Positions 22,978 through 32,820 are shown, counted from the stretch's first letter. The stretch: 64,000 nucleotides of DNA from Uruburuella suis (GCF_004341385.1 NZ_SLXE01000002.1:1-64000); one strand, 5' to 3'. Numbers and translations: made by a program. The notes: generated from the sequence alone by a model not told the origin.

Positions 22978-24504
22978 ATGAAAACATGCTTCTTTTCTTC
23001 AGACGGCCTGTTTAAAAAAAGCCTGGTTGCCGCCACGGCGCTGGCTCTGTCGGCCTGCTCGTTGGTGAAATATCAACCTTTGGAAACCATTTCCGAGGTA
23101 GATTTGAACAGCGGCTACCGTTTTCAGACGGCGTTGGATCACAAGCGCGATTCCGGCACCAGCGATATGATGGTAATTTTGATGTTTTCCGGCGGCGGCA
23201 CGCGCGCGGCAGCGCTGGGCTATGGTGTGCTGGAAGAATTGGAGCGGCAGAAAATCTGGATGAACGGCAAGGAAACCCGCTTGATAGACCAAATTGACTT
23301 GGTTTACGGCGTGTCGGGCGGCTCGGTGCTGGCCGTGTATTTCTCGCTCTACGGCGCCGACACCATTCCCTCTTTCGAGCAACGCTTTTTAAAGCAGAAT
23401 TTCCAGCGCCAAGTGGCCAAGCAAGTGTTTTCGTTTGCCAACCTGCCGCGCTTGAGCTCGCCCGAATTCGGCCGCGGCGATTTGCTGCAAGAGCAGTTTG
23501 AAAGCGGCCTGTTCCGCGATGCCACTTTCGGCGATTTGGCCGCGCGCCGCAAAGGCCCGTTTGCTGTGATCAGCGCCACTGATATGTCGCAAGGGCGGCG
23601 GCTCGATTTCACACAGGAATATTTTGATGCGATGTGCCTGAATCTTTCTGATTTGCCGCTGGCGCGCGCCGTGGCGGCTTCCAGCGCGGTGCCTTTGCTA
23701 TTTGCACCGGTTACACTCAACAACAATGGCGGCAATTGCGGCTACACTTTGCCTGTGCAAATCCGCCAGGCAGCGGAGCAGGCGGCGGCCGATCATAACC
23801 GGCTGCAGAGCCAAACCCAGCGCGAAATCAGCAGCAGCTTCAAAACCTACGAAGACCCCAACCGCCGCTATATCCATCTGCTTGACGGTGGCCTCACCGA
23901 CAAGCTCGGCTTGCGCAGCCTGCTGGATGGCACCGAAGTGTATTCCGGCAATTCGGTTTACCGCCAGTTCAGCGAAGGCAAAGTCAACAAAGTGGTGATT
24001 ATCAATGTGAATGCGCAAAACCAAATCGACACCCATATCGACAAATCCGCTGCCGTGCCGGGTGTGAGCGAAGTGCTCAATGCGATTATCAATATCCCCA
24101 TCGACCAATATTCGCAAGAATCACTGCGCCGCTTCCGCGCCTTTGTGGATTATTGGAACGAGCAGGCGCGCGCGCGCGTGGGCGGCCATGAAGTGAATAT
24201 GTTTTTCGTGAGCCTCAATCTGCGCGACTTGCCCGAATCTCAGCTGCGCGAAAACACCCTCAACACACCCACCAGCTTTTACCTGCCCCATTATCGGGTG
24301 GACGACCCCAAGCAAGCCGCCGGCGTGCTGATGCGCCAATCGGGCGAATACAAGCGCCTGCTAAATGCACTGGCTGCGCCGGCCGCCGCACCGGAAGCCA
24401 CGGCGGGTGCATTGTGGTTTGTGGGCGAGGGGCCGCTGCCCAAACCGGATGCCGATGCTGCGCAGCCGCATGAATTGTTTGAGCAGGTGGAAACGGTTCA
24501 ATAA
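22978..24504 (+). CDS. Patatin-like phospholipase family lipoprotein
   Basis: A predicted lipid acyl hydrolase anchored in the outer membrane. The 508-residue protein has a lipoprotein signal ending ALALSAC (Cys27). It then has the oxyanion motif FSGGGTRAAALG, the nucleophile GVSGGS (Ser about 113) and the dyad Asp in LLDGGLTDKLG (about 303). The signal-peptide n-region is partly encoded by a DUS (SSDGLF). The patatin domain fills residues 60-370; the C-terminal 130 residues are not recognised. The substrate is unknown. Confidence 0.85.
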   Translation: MKTCFFSSDGLFKKSLVAATALALSACSLVKYQPLETISEVDLNSGYRFQTALDHKRDSGTSDMMVILMFSGGGTRAAALGYGVLEELERQKIWMNGKETRLIDQIDLVYGVSGGSVLAVYFSLYGADTIPSFEQRFLKQNFQRQVAKQVFSFANLPRLSSPEFGRGDLLQEQFESGLFRDATFGDLAARRKGPFAVISATDMSQGRRLDFTQEYFDAMCLNLSDLPLARAVAASSAVPLLFAPVTLNNNGGNCGYTLPVQIRQAAEQAAADHNRLQSQTQREISSSFKTYEDPNRRYIHLLDGGLTDKLGLRSLLDGTEVYSGNSVYRQFSEGKVNKVVIINVNAQNQIDTHIDKSAAVPGVSEVLNAIINIPIDQYSQESLRRFRAFVDYWNEQARARVGGHEVNMFFVSLNLRDLPESQLRENTLNTPTSFYLPHYRVDDPKQAAGVLMRQSGEYKRLLNALAAPAAAPEATAGALWFVGEGPLPKPDADAAQPHELFEQVETVQ

Positions 24505-24519
24505 TCGAAGGGTTTATTT

Positions 24520-24553
24520 AAAGGCCGTCTGAAACTTTTTTCAGACGGCCTTT
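24520..24553. terminator. Bidirectional DUS-pair terminator
   Basis: AAAGGCCGTCTGAAA and TTTCAGACGGCCTTT form 15-bp arms between the convergent patatin-like gene and the XRE regulator, with T-tracts on both strands. Confidence 0.8.
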
Positions 24554-24554
24554 T

Positions 24555-24911
24555 TTATTCCGGCTCTTGCTCCAGCGTATTGGTTTTCCACTGAATCAGA
24601 TGCTCGATCAGATCGAACAATTTTTTTCTTTCTTTGCTGTCGAGTTTATTGAGCATGGCCATGAGCTGGCGTTCGTGATCTTGGATGCGGTGGCTGCCGG
24701 TGTTGAGCAAATCCGCCACATCGCATTCGAAAATTTCCGCCAGCTCAAACAGGCGCGACACCGATAACGCAATATGCCCGCGCTCGAGCCGGGATACCGC
24801 ATCATTGCTCAATTCCAGCTTTTCGGCCAATTCGGCTTGCGTGATGCCTGCTGCTTTGCGGTATTTAGCAATCACCGCCCCGAACTTGTGCGTTTTATTT
24901 TGATTTTTCAC
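24555..24911 (-). CDS. XRE-family helix-turn-helix transcriptional regulator
   Basis: The 118-residue protein has an N-terminal Cro/C1-type HTH (about residues 12-66: FGAVIAKYRKAAGITQAELA, then SNDAVSRLERG and FELAEIFECDVADLL). A short helical C-terminus follows, probably for dimerisation. It is divergent from the malic enzyme gene. The 285-bp gap between them holds a perfect palindrome that could be its operator. Confidence 0.87.
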   Translation of the reverse strand: MKNQNKTHKFGAVIAKYRKAAGITQAELAEKLELSNDAVSRLERGHIALSVSRLFELAEIFECDVADLLNTGSHRIQDHERQLMAMLNKLDSKERKKLFDLIEHLIQWKTNTLEQEPE

Positions 24912-24979
24912 AACACTCGTCTTGCCTTAATAAAAGGTGGTTACTATCAAACATTCGAACCACAATAAAAAGAGCGTAA

Positions 24980-25039
24980 AATTCTTATCAATAAGAATTA
25001 TGTGTATAATTCCATGAATCGGGCAATATTCACCCGATT
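24980..25039 (+). promoter_or_regulatory. Palindrome and possible promoter between XRE regulator and malic enzyme gene
   Basis: AATTCTTAT CA ATAAGAATT (24980-24999) has perfect 9-bp arms. TATAAT at 25005-25010 could be a -10 box, with TTCTTA inside the palindrome 17 bp upstream. A second inverted repeat, AATCGGG/CCCGATT, lies at 25017-25039. This is a candidate operator for the divergent XRE protein; a Fur-type site is an alternative. Confidence 0.45.
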
Positions 25040-25196
25040 GAAGAAAATTCGGGCAAAATGTGCGTGTATTCATTATACATACAAATATAAGCACATGAAT
25101 ATCAATAATATTTCCAAACACACAAACATCAGAAACGCTACGCACGCAAACAAAAACTTTTCCGCTGCTTTATCAACTTAATCCAAGGAGTTTGTT

Positions 25197-26837
25197 ATGC
25201 CGCAAAAACCGCAAATACTCACCAACCCGCTCACCAACCGAGGCACCGCCTTTACGCATGAACAGCGTGCCCAACTCGGCTTGGTCGGCCGCTTGCCCGC
25301 TGCGGTGGAAACGCTCGATCAACAAGCGGCCCGTGCCTATAAGCAAATCAGCGAATATGAAACCGATTTGGAAAAATACATTTATCTCGACCAGCTGCAA
25401 AACCGCAACGAAGTGTTGTATTACCGCGTGATTACCGACCATTTGGCCGAAATGCTGCCGATTGTGTACGACCCCACCATCGGCGAGGCGATTAAAAAAT
25501 GGAGCGGCGACTACCGCCAATCGCGCGCGGTGTATTTATCGATCGACCGCCCCGAAGACGTGCGCGCTTCGTTTGAAACGCTGGGCTTTGGCCCCGAGGA
25601 TATTGATTTGCTGGTGGTTTCCGATGCGCAGGAAATTCTCGGCATCGGCGACTGGGGCGTGAATGGCACCGATATTTCCGTGGGCAAGCTGGCCGTTTAC
25701 ACCGCCGCTGCCGGCATCGACCCCGCGCGCGTGATTGCGGTGAATTTGGACGTGGGCACCGATAACGAAGCGCTGCTCAACGACCCGGCCTATCTGGGCA
25801 ACCGCCATGCCCGCGTGAGCGGCAAAGCGTATGACGATTTTATCGATTTATACCTCAAAACCGCCAGCGAGCTTTACCCGAATGCCTTGCTGCATTTTGA
25901 AGATTTCGGCCCCGGCAACGCCCGCCGCATTTTGGTGAACAATGCCGATAAATACCGCATTTTCAACGACGATATGCAGGGCACCGGCGCGATTGTGATG
26001 GCGGCGGTGATTTCCGGCCTCAAAGTAACGAAACAAAGCTTTGCCGAGCAGCGATTGCTGGTTTATGGCGCAGGCACCGCCGGCACCGGCATGGCCGATC
26101 AAATCCACGCGGCCATGATGCGCAGCGGTTTGAGCGCCGAAGAAGCCAAGCAGCGCGTGTGGCTGGTGGACATCAACGGCTTGGTGAGCGACGACATGCA
26201 AGACGCGCCCGATTATCAGCAAGCCTATGCCCGCCCCGCCGCCGAAGTGAAAGATTGGCCGCGCCGCAACGGCAAAATCGATTTGCTCACCGTGGTGCAG
26301 CAGGTGAAGCCCACTATTTTAATCGGCACTTCCACCGATCACGGCGCGTTTACGCAAGAAGTGGTGGAAGCCTTGTGCGCCGGCGTGGAGCGCCCGATTG
26401 TGCTGCCGCTTTCCAACCCCACCGAGCGCATCGAAGTGATGCCCGCCGATTTGGTGCCGTGGTCTAAAGGCCGTGCGCTGATTGCGGTGGGCATTCCGGT
26501 GGCGCCGGTGGAATACCAAGGCGTGCGCTACCACATCGGCCAGGGCAACAATGCCTTGCTTTATCCGGGCTTGGGGCTGGGCGTGATTGTGTCGGGCGCC
26601 AAACACGTTACCGACGGCATGCTTTTGGCCGCTGCCGAAGCCGTGGCCGGCCAGGTGGATGTGTCGGCACCGGGCGCATCATTGCTGCCGCCGGTAGACA
26701 ATCTGCGCGCCAGCTCGGCCACCGTTGCCGTGGCTGTGGCCAAGCAGGCCAAAGCCGACGGCGTGGCCACCATCGAGCACCCGAATCTGATTCAGGCGGT
26801 GCAAGACGCGATGTGGCAGCCGGTTTACCGCGATTAA
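25197..26837 (+). CDS. maeA: NAD-dependent malic enzyme
   Basis: Converts malate to pyruvate and CO2 with reduction of NAD(P). The 546-residue length and LPIVYDPTIGEAIKKW, IGDWGVNG, the metal-binding LLHFEDF and FNDDMQGTGAIVMAA motifs match the large-subunit NAD malic enzyme family (SfcA/MaeA). A Rossmann motif (VYGAGTAGTGMADQI) follows. AAGGAG precedes the start. The AEC-family transporter downstream, separated by a DUS terminator, could move a related organic acid. Confidence 0.92.
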   Translation: MPQKPQILTNPLTNRGTAFTHEQRAQLGLVGRLPAAVETLDQQAARAYKQISEYETDLEKYIYLDQLQNRNEVLYYRVITDHLAEMLPIVYDPTIGEAIKKWSGDYRQSRAVYLSIDRPEDVRASFETLGFGPEDIDLLVVSDAQEILGIGDWGVNGTDISVGKLAVYTAAAGIDPARVIAVNLDVGTDNEALLNDPAYLGNRHARVSGKAYDDFIDLYLKTASELYPNALLHFEDFGPGNARRILVNNADKYRIFNDDMQGTGAIVMAAVISGLKVTKQSFAEQRLLVYGAGTAGTGMADQIHAAMMRSGLSAEEAKQRVWLVDINGLVSDDMQDAPDYQQAYARPAAEVKDWPRRNGKIDLLTVVQQVKPTILIGTSTDHGAFTQEVVEALCAGVERPIVLPLSNPTERIEVMPADLVPWSKGRALIAVGIPVAPVEYQGVRYHIGQGNNALLYPGLGLGVIVSGAKHVTDGMLLAAAEAVAGQVDVSAPGASLLPPVDNLRASSATVAVAVAKQAKADGVATIEHPNLIQAVQDAMWQPVYRD

Positions 26838-26861
26838 GCCAAACGCTTATCGGTGATACGC

Positions 26862-26906
26862 AAAAGGCCGTCTGAAAAACCATCGTATTGTTTCAGACGG
26901 CCTTTT
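26862..26906 (+). terminator. DUS-pair terminator of the malic enzyme gene
   Basis: AAAAGGCCGTCTGAAA and TTTCAGACGGCCTTTT are separated by 13 bases and followed by a T-rich run. The hairpin ends 10 bp before the ribosome-binding site of the next gene. Confidence 0.75.
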
Positions 26907-26926
26907 GTCTTTTTAAGGAGCTTCCT

Positions 26927-27883
26927 ATGATTTTTCTCACCGCTGTGGAAAGCGTGCTTTCTATCGTGCTGATTATCGCGCTGGGGTTTTACCTGCGCAA
27001 TAAAGGCTGGTTTGCCGACAGCTTCGCCGGCAATATTTCCAAGCTGATTATGAACATCGCCCTGCCCGCTTCGATTTTTGTGTCGGTGCTCACTTATCTC
27101 ACCCGCGACAAATTAATGGCGCTTTCAGACGGCCTCATCTACGGCGCGCTCTCTATCGTGTTTGGCTATTTCATTGCCTGGCTGATGGTGAAAGTGCTGA
27201 AAGTGCGGCGCGGGCGGCGCGGTGTGTTTATCAACACTATTGTAAACGCCAACACCATTTTCATCGGCCTGCCGCTCAATATCGCTTTGTTCGGCGAGGC
27301 CAGCATGCCTTATTTTTTGGTGTATTACGTGCTCAACACCGTATCCACCTGGGCATTCGGCGCTTTTCTGATTGCCAACGACAGCACCGAGCCGCAGCCG
27401 GCGCACCGGCAGCAATTCAACTGGAAAAAACTCTTGCCCGCGCCGCTGCTGGGCTTTTTGGTGGCGCTGGTGTTTTTGCTGGCCGATATTCCCGTGCCCT
27501 CGTTTATCCATTCCACGCTGGGTTATGTGGGCAGCATCGTCACCCCGCTCTCGCTGCTTTATATCGGCATCACGCTGGCCGATGCGGGGCTGAAAAGCAT
27601 CCGCTTCGATAAAGACACCACCGCCGCGCTGCTGGGCAAATTCGTGCTCGCGCCGGTGATTATGGTGGCGCTGATTGCGGCCGGCCACTCTATTTTGCCG
27701 CTGCCCTCATTGGAAGCGAAAACCCTGATTGTGCAATCTTCCGTGTCGGCCTTGGCGGTGTTGCCGATTTTGGCCAACGAAGCCAAGGGCGATGTGCGCT
27801 TTGCCACTAATGTGGTCACCACCAGCACCATTTTGTTTATGATTGTGGTGCCTTTGGTGGATACGCTGCTGCAAATGTTTTAA
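26927..27883 (+). CDS. AEC (auxin efflux carrier) family transporter
   Basis: A 318-residue inner-membrane protein of the AEC family (PF03547), members of which export or exchange organic acids such as malate. It has about ten hydrophobic segments, beginning SVLSIVLIIALGFYLRNKGW and ending with AVLPILANEAKGDVRFATNV. The start at 26927 has AAGGAG upstream; a frame extending to 26888 reads through the DUS. A link to the malic enzyme is inferred only from position. Confidence 0.85.
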   Translation: MIFLTAVESVLSIVLIIALGFYLRNKGWFADSFAGNISKLIMNIALPASIFVSVLTYLTRDKLMALSDGLIYGALSIVFGYFIAWLMVKVLKVRRGRRGVFINTIVNANTIFIGLPLNIALFGEASMPYFLVYYVLNTVSTWAFGAFLIANDSTEPQPAHRQQFNWKKLLPAPLLGFLVALVFLLADIPVPSFIHSTLGYVGSIVTPLSLLYIGITLADAGLKSIRFDKDTTAALLGKFVLAPVIMVALIAAGHSILPLPSLEAKTLIVQSSVSALAVLPILANEAKGDVRFATNVVTTSTILFMIVVPLVDTLLQMF

Positions 27884-27903
27884 GCAGGTTTTATTAATCC
27901 TCA

Positions 27904-27929
27904 GGCCGTCTGAAAAGTTTCAGACGGCC
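27904..27929 (+). terminator. DUS-pair hairpin after the AEC transporter
   Basis: GGCCGTCTGAAA and TTTCAGACGGCC are separated by two bases, 21 bp after the stop. There is no T-tract. Confidence 0.5.
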
Positions 27930-27966
27930 GCTCACATCCAATTTGAAATAAGCTATAGCGGCAACC

Positions 27967-28971
27967 ATGCAGCCTTTACCCAGCTCCCATCTCCATATTT
28001 GGTTCAAACGCCTGCAACAAAGCTGCGGCACCATTTATTGGCGCCAGGCCGTGCTGAGCGCACCGGCGATTTTGATTGTGCTGGCCGTGAGCCTCAAGCT
28101 CAAGCCCATTATCGCCGTGATTATGGTGAGCGCGGCTTTTTCGGTGGGCTTTGGCGCGGCGCGCACGCTCACCGGCCGCCGCTGGGGCGCCATGGGCATG
28201 GCCACTTTGGGCATGGCGCTGGCCGCATTCGGCGGCTCTCTTATCGGCATCCATCCGCCGACAGCCTTGGCCGTGGCGGCGCTGTTGGCGGCCGGCTGCG
28301 CCGCTTTGAGCAGCTACAATAACGACTGGTGGTGGGTGGCGCTGCAAATCGTGATTGCTTTTTTGGTGGCGGGCTATTACCCCAACAGCTTTGAATTTGC
28401 CGCGCTGCGCGGCTTGCTGGTGCTGCTGGGCGGCGGTCTGCAAATCGCCATCACTATGGCGCTTGCCCGCCTCACCCCCGCCAGCGCCCAACCTTTGCCG
28501 CCGGCTGCCGCCACGCCGCTGCCCGACGGCCATTTATTCCGTTTCAGCCTGGCCACGGCGTTGGCGGTGGCGCTGGCGCTTTATGCCGCCGAAAGCATGG
28601 GGCTGAAAAACAATTATTGGGCGGCGATGACGGTGCTGCTGGTGCTGCGCCCGGCGGCGCACGACACCTTGGTGCGCGGCAGCAGCCGCTTGATCGGCAC
28701 GCTGGCAGGCTGCGCGCTGGCCACGCTGCTGGTGTATGCCTTTCACGAATCAGCACACGCCTTGGTGCTGTGTCTCACCCTCACTTCTGCCGCTGCTTTT
28801 TCCATGCAAAAAGCCCATTATGCCTTGCTTACCAGCATGATTTCCGCTTCTATCGTGTTTCTGCTCGCCATCGGCCACGGCGACCCGCTCGCCACCACCG
28901 AGCACCGTTTGGCAGCCACTTTTCTCGGCGGCGCCGTGGCAATCGCACTGGGACGTGTGTTTCGCCTGTGA
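27967..28971 (+). CDS. FUSC-domain inner-membrane protein
   Basis: A 334-residue protein with about ten membrane segments in two similar halves. The second half (residues about 195-330: GLKNNYWAAMTVLLVLRPAA) matches the fusaric-acid-resistance FUSC_2 domain. Family members are linked to aromatic acid efflux, but no efflux partner is adjacent here and the substrate is unknown. No clear ribosome-binding site precedes the start. Confidence 0.75.
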   Translation: MQPLPSSHLHIWFKRLQQSCGTIYWRQAVLSAPAILIVLAVSLKLKPIIAVIMVSAAFSVGFGAARTLTGRRWGAMGMATLGMALAAFGGSLIGIHPPTALAVAALLAAGCAALSSYNNDWWWVALQIVIAFLVAGYYPNSFEFAALRGLLVLLGGGLQIAITMALARLTPASAQPLPPAAATPLPDGHLFRFSLATALAVALALYAAESMGLKNNYWAAMTVLLVLRPAAHDTLVRGSSRLIGTLAGCALATLLVYAFHESAHALVLCLTLTSAAAFSMQKAHYALLTSMISASIVFLLAIGHGDPLATTEHRLAATFLGGAVAIALGRVFRL

Positions 28972-29050
28972 TGAAGACACAGGGTTTCAGACGGCCTGAA
29001 CACGCCGGCGCTGTTTCTGCTAAAATAGCCGCTCTTATTCATGATCCCAA

Positions 29051-29075
29051 GCCGTCTGAAACCTTTTCAGACGGC
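29051..29075. terminator. DUS-pair hairpin in the mfd leader
   Basis: GCCGTCTGAAA and TTTCAGACGGC lie 20 bp before the mfd start. This may end transcription from the FUSC gene, or form a stem-loop in the mfd 5' untranslated region; a TAAAAT -10-like box just precedes it. Confidence 0.5.
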
Positions 29076-29094
29076 ATACTTGCGCGTGCCCTTT

Positions 29095-32000
29095 ATGAAA
29101 CCCATTCTTCCCGCCCCTGCCCAAAAAGCCGTTTGGCCCGGCCTTTCGCGCGGCAGCCTGCCGCTTTTTCTCACCGAAAATCTGCCGGCCGGCACGCTTA
29201 AAGTGGTGTTCACCCAAGATGTAGAGCAAGCTTTGCGCCTGCAAACGGCATGGCAGTTTTTCCGCCCGCAAGAGCATGCCGTGTTTCTGCCCGACTGGGA
29301 AACGCTGCCTTACGAGCGCTTTTCGCCGCATCAGGATTTGGTGTCGGAGCGGCTCTCGGCCTTGTGGCAATTGAAAAGCGGCCAGGCCGATGTGTTGTTT
29401 GTTCCCGTGTCTACCGCCATGCAGAAGCTCGCGCCCCTGCCTTTTATGGCGGCGCGCACGTTTTGGCTCAAAGCGGGGCAAACGCTCAATATCGAGGCTT
29501 TGCGCGAAAGCCTGGTGGAAGCGGGCTACAGCAGCGTCACCAATGTGGTGGCCACGGGCGAATTTGCGGTGCGCGGCGGCATTTTGGATATTTTCCCGAT
29601 GGGCAGCGAAGCGCCTTATCGGCTCGATATGTTTGACGATGAAATCGACAGCATCAAAACCTTCGACCCCGACAGCCAGCGCACGCTCGCGCCGGTGAGC
29701 GAAATCCGCCTGCTGCCTGCGCACGAATTTCCCACCGATGCAGATGCGCAAAAAATCTTCCGCGCGCGCTTTCGCGAAGAAATCGAAGCCAACCCCGCCG
29801 ATGCCGCCGTGTATAAAGCGGTGAGCAAAGGGCATTTCGGCGCGGGGGTGGAATATTATCTGCCGCTTTTCTTTGAAGAAGAATGCGCCACGCTGTTTGA
29901 CTATATCGGCAAAAACGCGGTAGCCGTGTGCATCGGCGATGTGCACGCCGAAGCCGCGCGCTTTTGGGGCGATGTGAAAACCCGCTTTGCCATGGCGCAA
30001 GGCGATGAAACCTACCCGCCTTTACCGCCACAGCATCTGTATCTAAACGACAGCGAATTCTCAGGCCGTCTGAAACCTTATCCGCAAGTGTTGCCCGAAT
30101 TCAGCAGCCCGACGCACACCTTGCCCGATGTGGCGGTAAACCGCCAGGCGGAAATGCCTTTGCAGGCGCTGCAAGATTTTCAGACGGCCTTTAACGGCAG
30201 AATATTATTGTGCGCCGAAAGCCTGGGCCGGCGCGAAACCATGCTCGGTTTTATGCAGCAGCACGGCTTGAAGCCGCAAACCGTGGCCGGCTGGCAGGCA
30301 TTTTTAAGCAGCGATGCGCCGCTTTGCCTCACCGTTACCCCGCTGGCCTACGGCTTTCAATTGGCAGATGCCACGCTTCCCGCCTCCGCTTGCGGGAAAG
30401 GCTTAGGGAACGGGCTTGCGGCAGCCGATATGCCAATCAGCAATATCGCCGTGATTACCGAATCTGATCTTTATCAATATGTTGCCCGCAGCCGCAACAA
30501 AGCGCGGCGCAAACACAATGCCGTTTCAGACGGCCTGTTGCGCGATTTGGCCGAAATCAATATCGGCGACCCGGTGGTGCACGAAGAGCACGGCATCGGC
30601 CGCTATATGGGCTTGGTGAACATGGATTTAGGCGAAGGCGGCAACGAAATGATGTTGCTCGAATATGCCGATGAAGCGCAATTATATGTGCCCGTGTCGC
30701 AGCTGCATCTGATTAGCCGCTATGCCGGCCACGCCGCCGACAATGTGCACCTGCACAAACTCGGCAGCGGCGCATGGGGCAAAGCCAAGCGCCGCGCCGC
30801 CGAAAAAGCGCGCGACACCGCCGCCGAATTGTTGAATTTATATGCCCAACGCGCCGCCCAACAAGGTCATAAATTCGATTTAAACGAGCAGGATTATCAG
30901 GCTTTTTCAGACGGCTTCGGCTATGAAGAAACTGAAGACCAAGCCGCCGCCATCGGCGCGGTGCTCAAAGACCTCACCCAAGGCAAGCCGATGGACCGGC
31001 TCGTGTGCGGCGATGTGGGCTTCGGCAAAACCGAAGTGGCCTTGCGCGCGGCCTTTGTGGCGGTGATGGGCGGCAAACAAGTGTGCGTGCTCGCGCCCAC
31101 CACCTTGCTGGTGGAGCAGCATGCGCAAAACTTCGCCGACCGCTTCGCCGACTTTCCGGTGAAAGTGGCGCAGCTTTCCCGTTTCAACACCGGCAAAGCC
31201 ACCCAGCAAACGCTCAAAGGCATGGCCGATGGCACGGTGGATATCGTAATCGGCACGCATAAATTGGTGCAGCCCGACATCACTTTTAAAAACCTCGGCC
31301 TCGTGATTATCGATGAAGAACATCGCTTCGGCGTGCGCCAAAAAGAGCAGCTCAAGCGCCTGCGCGCCAATGTGGATATTCTCACTCTCACCGCCACGCC
31401 GATTCCGCGCACGCTGAGTATGGCGCTCGAAGGCCTGCGCGATTTCTCGCTTATCACCACCGCACCCAGCCGCCGCCTGGCCGTGAAAACCTTTGTGAAG
31501 CCTTTCAGCGAAGCCAGCATCCGCGAAGCCATGCTGCGCGAGCTCAAGCGCGGCGGCCAAGTGTTTTTCCTGCACAACGAAGTAGACACCATCGAAAACA
31601 TGCACGAGCGCTTGGCCGAATTGCTGCCCGAAGCCCGCATCGGCGTGGCGCATGGCCAATTGCGCGAACGCGAGCTCGAGCAAGTGATGCGCGACTTTTT
31701 GCAACAGCGTTTTAATGTGCTGCTGTGTTCCACCATTATCGAAACCGGCATCGACATTCCCAATGCCAACACCATCATCATCAACCGCGCCGATAAATTC
31801 GGCCTAGCGCAGCTGCACCAATTGCGCGGACGCGTCGGCCGCAGCCACCATCAGGCTTATGCCTATCTGCTCACGCCCGAATACATCACCAAAGATGCCG
31901 AAAAACGCCTCGATGCCATTGCCGCCGCCGATGATTTGGGCGCCGGCTTCACGCTGGCCATGCAAGACCTCGAAATCCGCGGCGCCGGCGAAATTCTCGG

Positions 32001-32556
32001 CGAAGGCCAAAGCGGCGAAATGATGCAGGTCGGCTTCAGCCTCTACACCGAAATGCTCAAACAAGCCGTGCGCGAGCTCAAAAAAGGCCGCGTGCCCGAC
32101 CTCGATGCGCCGCTGGGCGTGACCACCGACATCAAACTGCACAGCCCCGCCCTTTTGCCCGACGGCTATTGCCCCGACATCCACGAGCGCTTGGTGCTCT
32201 ACAAGCGCCTGGCCACTTGCGAAACCGAGCAGCAAATCAACGCCGTGCACGAAGAGCTGGTCGACCGCTTCGGCCTGCCCGAGCAGCCGGTGAAAACCCT
32301 GCTCGAAAGCCACCGCCTGCGCCTGGCCGCCAAAGAGCTGGGCATCGCCGCCATCGACGCTACCGCCGAAGCCGCCACCTTCACCTTCGGCAAAGGCCAC
32401 AGCATCGACCCCGCCGAAATTATTCTGCTGATGCAAACCAACAAAAACTACCGCCTCGCCGGGCCGGATAAATTGCGGGTAAACGCGGTGATGGAAGATG
32501 TGGAAACACGCATTCAAACGGTGAAGGCGGTGTTGAAGAAATTGCAGGGGAAGTGA
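29095..32556 (+). CDS. mfd: Transcription-repair coupling factor
   Basis: Mfd is a DNA translocase that removes stalled RNA polymerase from lesions and recruits UvrA. The 1153-residue protein has the UvrB-like N-terminal region (ATGEFAVRGGILDIFPMG), the RNA polymerase-interacting domain (VVHEEHGIGRYMGL), Walker A GDVGFGKTEV, the DEEH box and helicase motifs (LTATPIPRTLSMA, QLRGRVGRS). The TRCF C-terminal domain follows. Several DUS lie within the gene (near 30063, 30179 and 30524). A Gly/Ala-rich insert around residues 425-440 looks non-family. Confidence 0.96.
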   Translation: MKPILPAPAQKAVWPGLSRGSLPLFLTENLPAGTLKVVFTQDVEQALRLQTAWQFFRPQEHAVFLPDWETLPYERFSPHQDLVSERLSALWQLKSGQADVLFVPVSTAMQKLAPLPFMAARTFWLKAGQTLNIEALRESLVEAGYSSVTNVVATGEFAVRGGILDIFPMGSEAPYRLDMFDDEIDSIKTFDPDSQRTLAPVSEIRLLPAHEFPTDADAQKIFRARFREEIEANPADAAVYKAVSKGHFGAGVEYYLPLFFEEECATLFDYIGKNAVAVCIGDVHAEAARFWGDVKTRFAMAQGDETYPPLPPQHLYLNDSEFSGRLKPYPQVLPEFSSPTHTLPDVAVNRQAEMPLQALQDFQTAFNGRILLCAESLGRRETMLGFMQQHGLKPQTVAGWQAFLSSDAPLCLTVTPLAYGFQLADATLPASACGKGLGNGLAAADMPISNIAVITESDLYQYVARSRNKARRKHNAVSDGLLRDLAEINIGDPVVHEEHGIGRYMGLVNMDLGEGGNEMMLLEYADEAQLYVPVSQLHLISRYAGHAADNVHLHKLGSGAWGKAKRRAAEKARDTAAELLNLYAQRAAQQGHKFDLNEQDYQAFSDGFGYEETEDQAAAIGAVLKDLTQGKPMDRLVCGDVGFGKTEVALRAAFVAVMGGKQVCVLAPTTLLVEQHAQNFADRFADFPVKVAQLSRFNTGKATQQTLKGMADGTVDIVIGTHKLVQPDITFKNLGLVIIDEEHRFGVRQKEQLKRLRANVDILTLTATPIPRTLSMALEGLRDFSLITTAPSRRLAVKTFVKPFSEASIREAMLRELKRGGQVFFLHNEVDTIENMHERLAELLPEARIGVAHGQLRERELEQVMRDFLQQRFNVLLCSTIIETGIDIPNANTIIINRADKFGLAQLHQLRGRVGRSHHQAYAYLLTPEYITKDAEKRLDAIAAADDLGAGFTLAMQDLEIRGAGEILGEGQSGEMMQVGFSLYTEMLKQAVRELKKGRVPDLDAPLGVTTDIKLHSPALLPDGYCPDIHERLVLYKRLATCETEQQINAVHEELVDRFGLPEQPVKTLLESHRLRLAAKELGIAAIDATAEAATFTFGKGHSIDPAEIILLMQTNKNYRLAGPDKLRVNAVMEDVETRIQTVKAVLKKLQGK

Positions 32557-32625
32557 GTGTGCTTGAATGATAAAGGCCGTCTGAAAATATGTTCGGACGG
32601 CCAAGAAAGTTGAAGCAGGCCGTAG

Positions 32626-32820
32626 GTACGATTAGCCGCGCTTTTACGGCGTAATCGTACGCATGAAAATCCACACAGCATAAAATACAAAAGCACCTAA
32701 AAGCTTTCAAACGGCCACGGATTCAGATTTTAAGTGGTGGCTCGAATACTTGCCCCCGACATTTGCCGTAGGAATCATACCGACGATTACGCTTTGTTTT
32801 AACAAAACTAATCGTAACTA
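32626..32820. repeat. Repeat family B copies 3 and 4 downstream of mfd
   Basis: GTACGATTA...TAATCGTAC hairpins at 32626-32660 and, in altered form, CGATTA...TAATCG at 32784-32814. An imperfect DUS pair at 32575-32602 (one arm reads TTCGGACGG) sits between mfd and the first copy. No gene is supported in 32557-32932. Confidence 0.6.
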
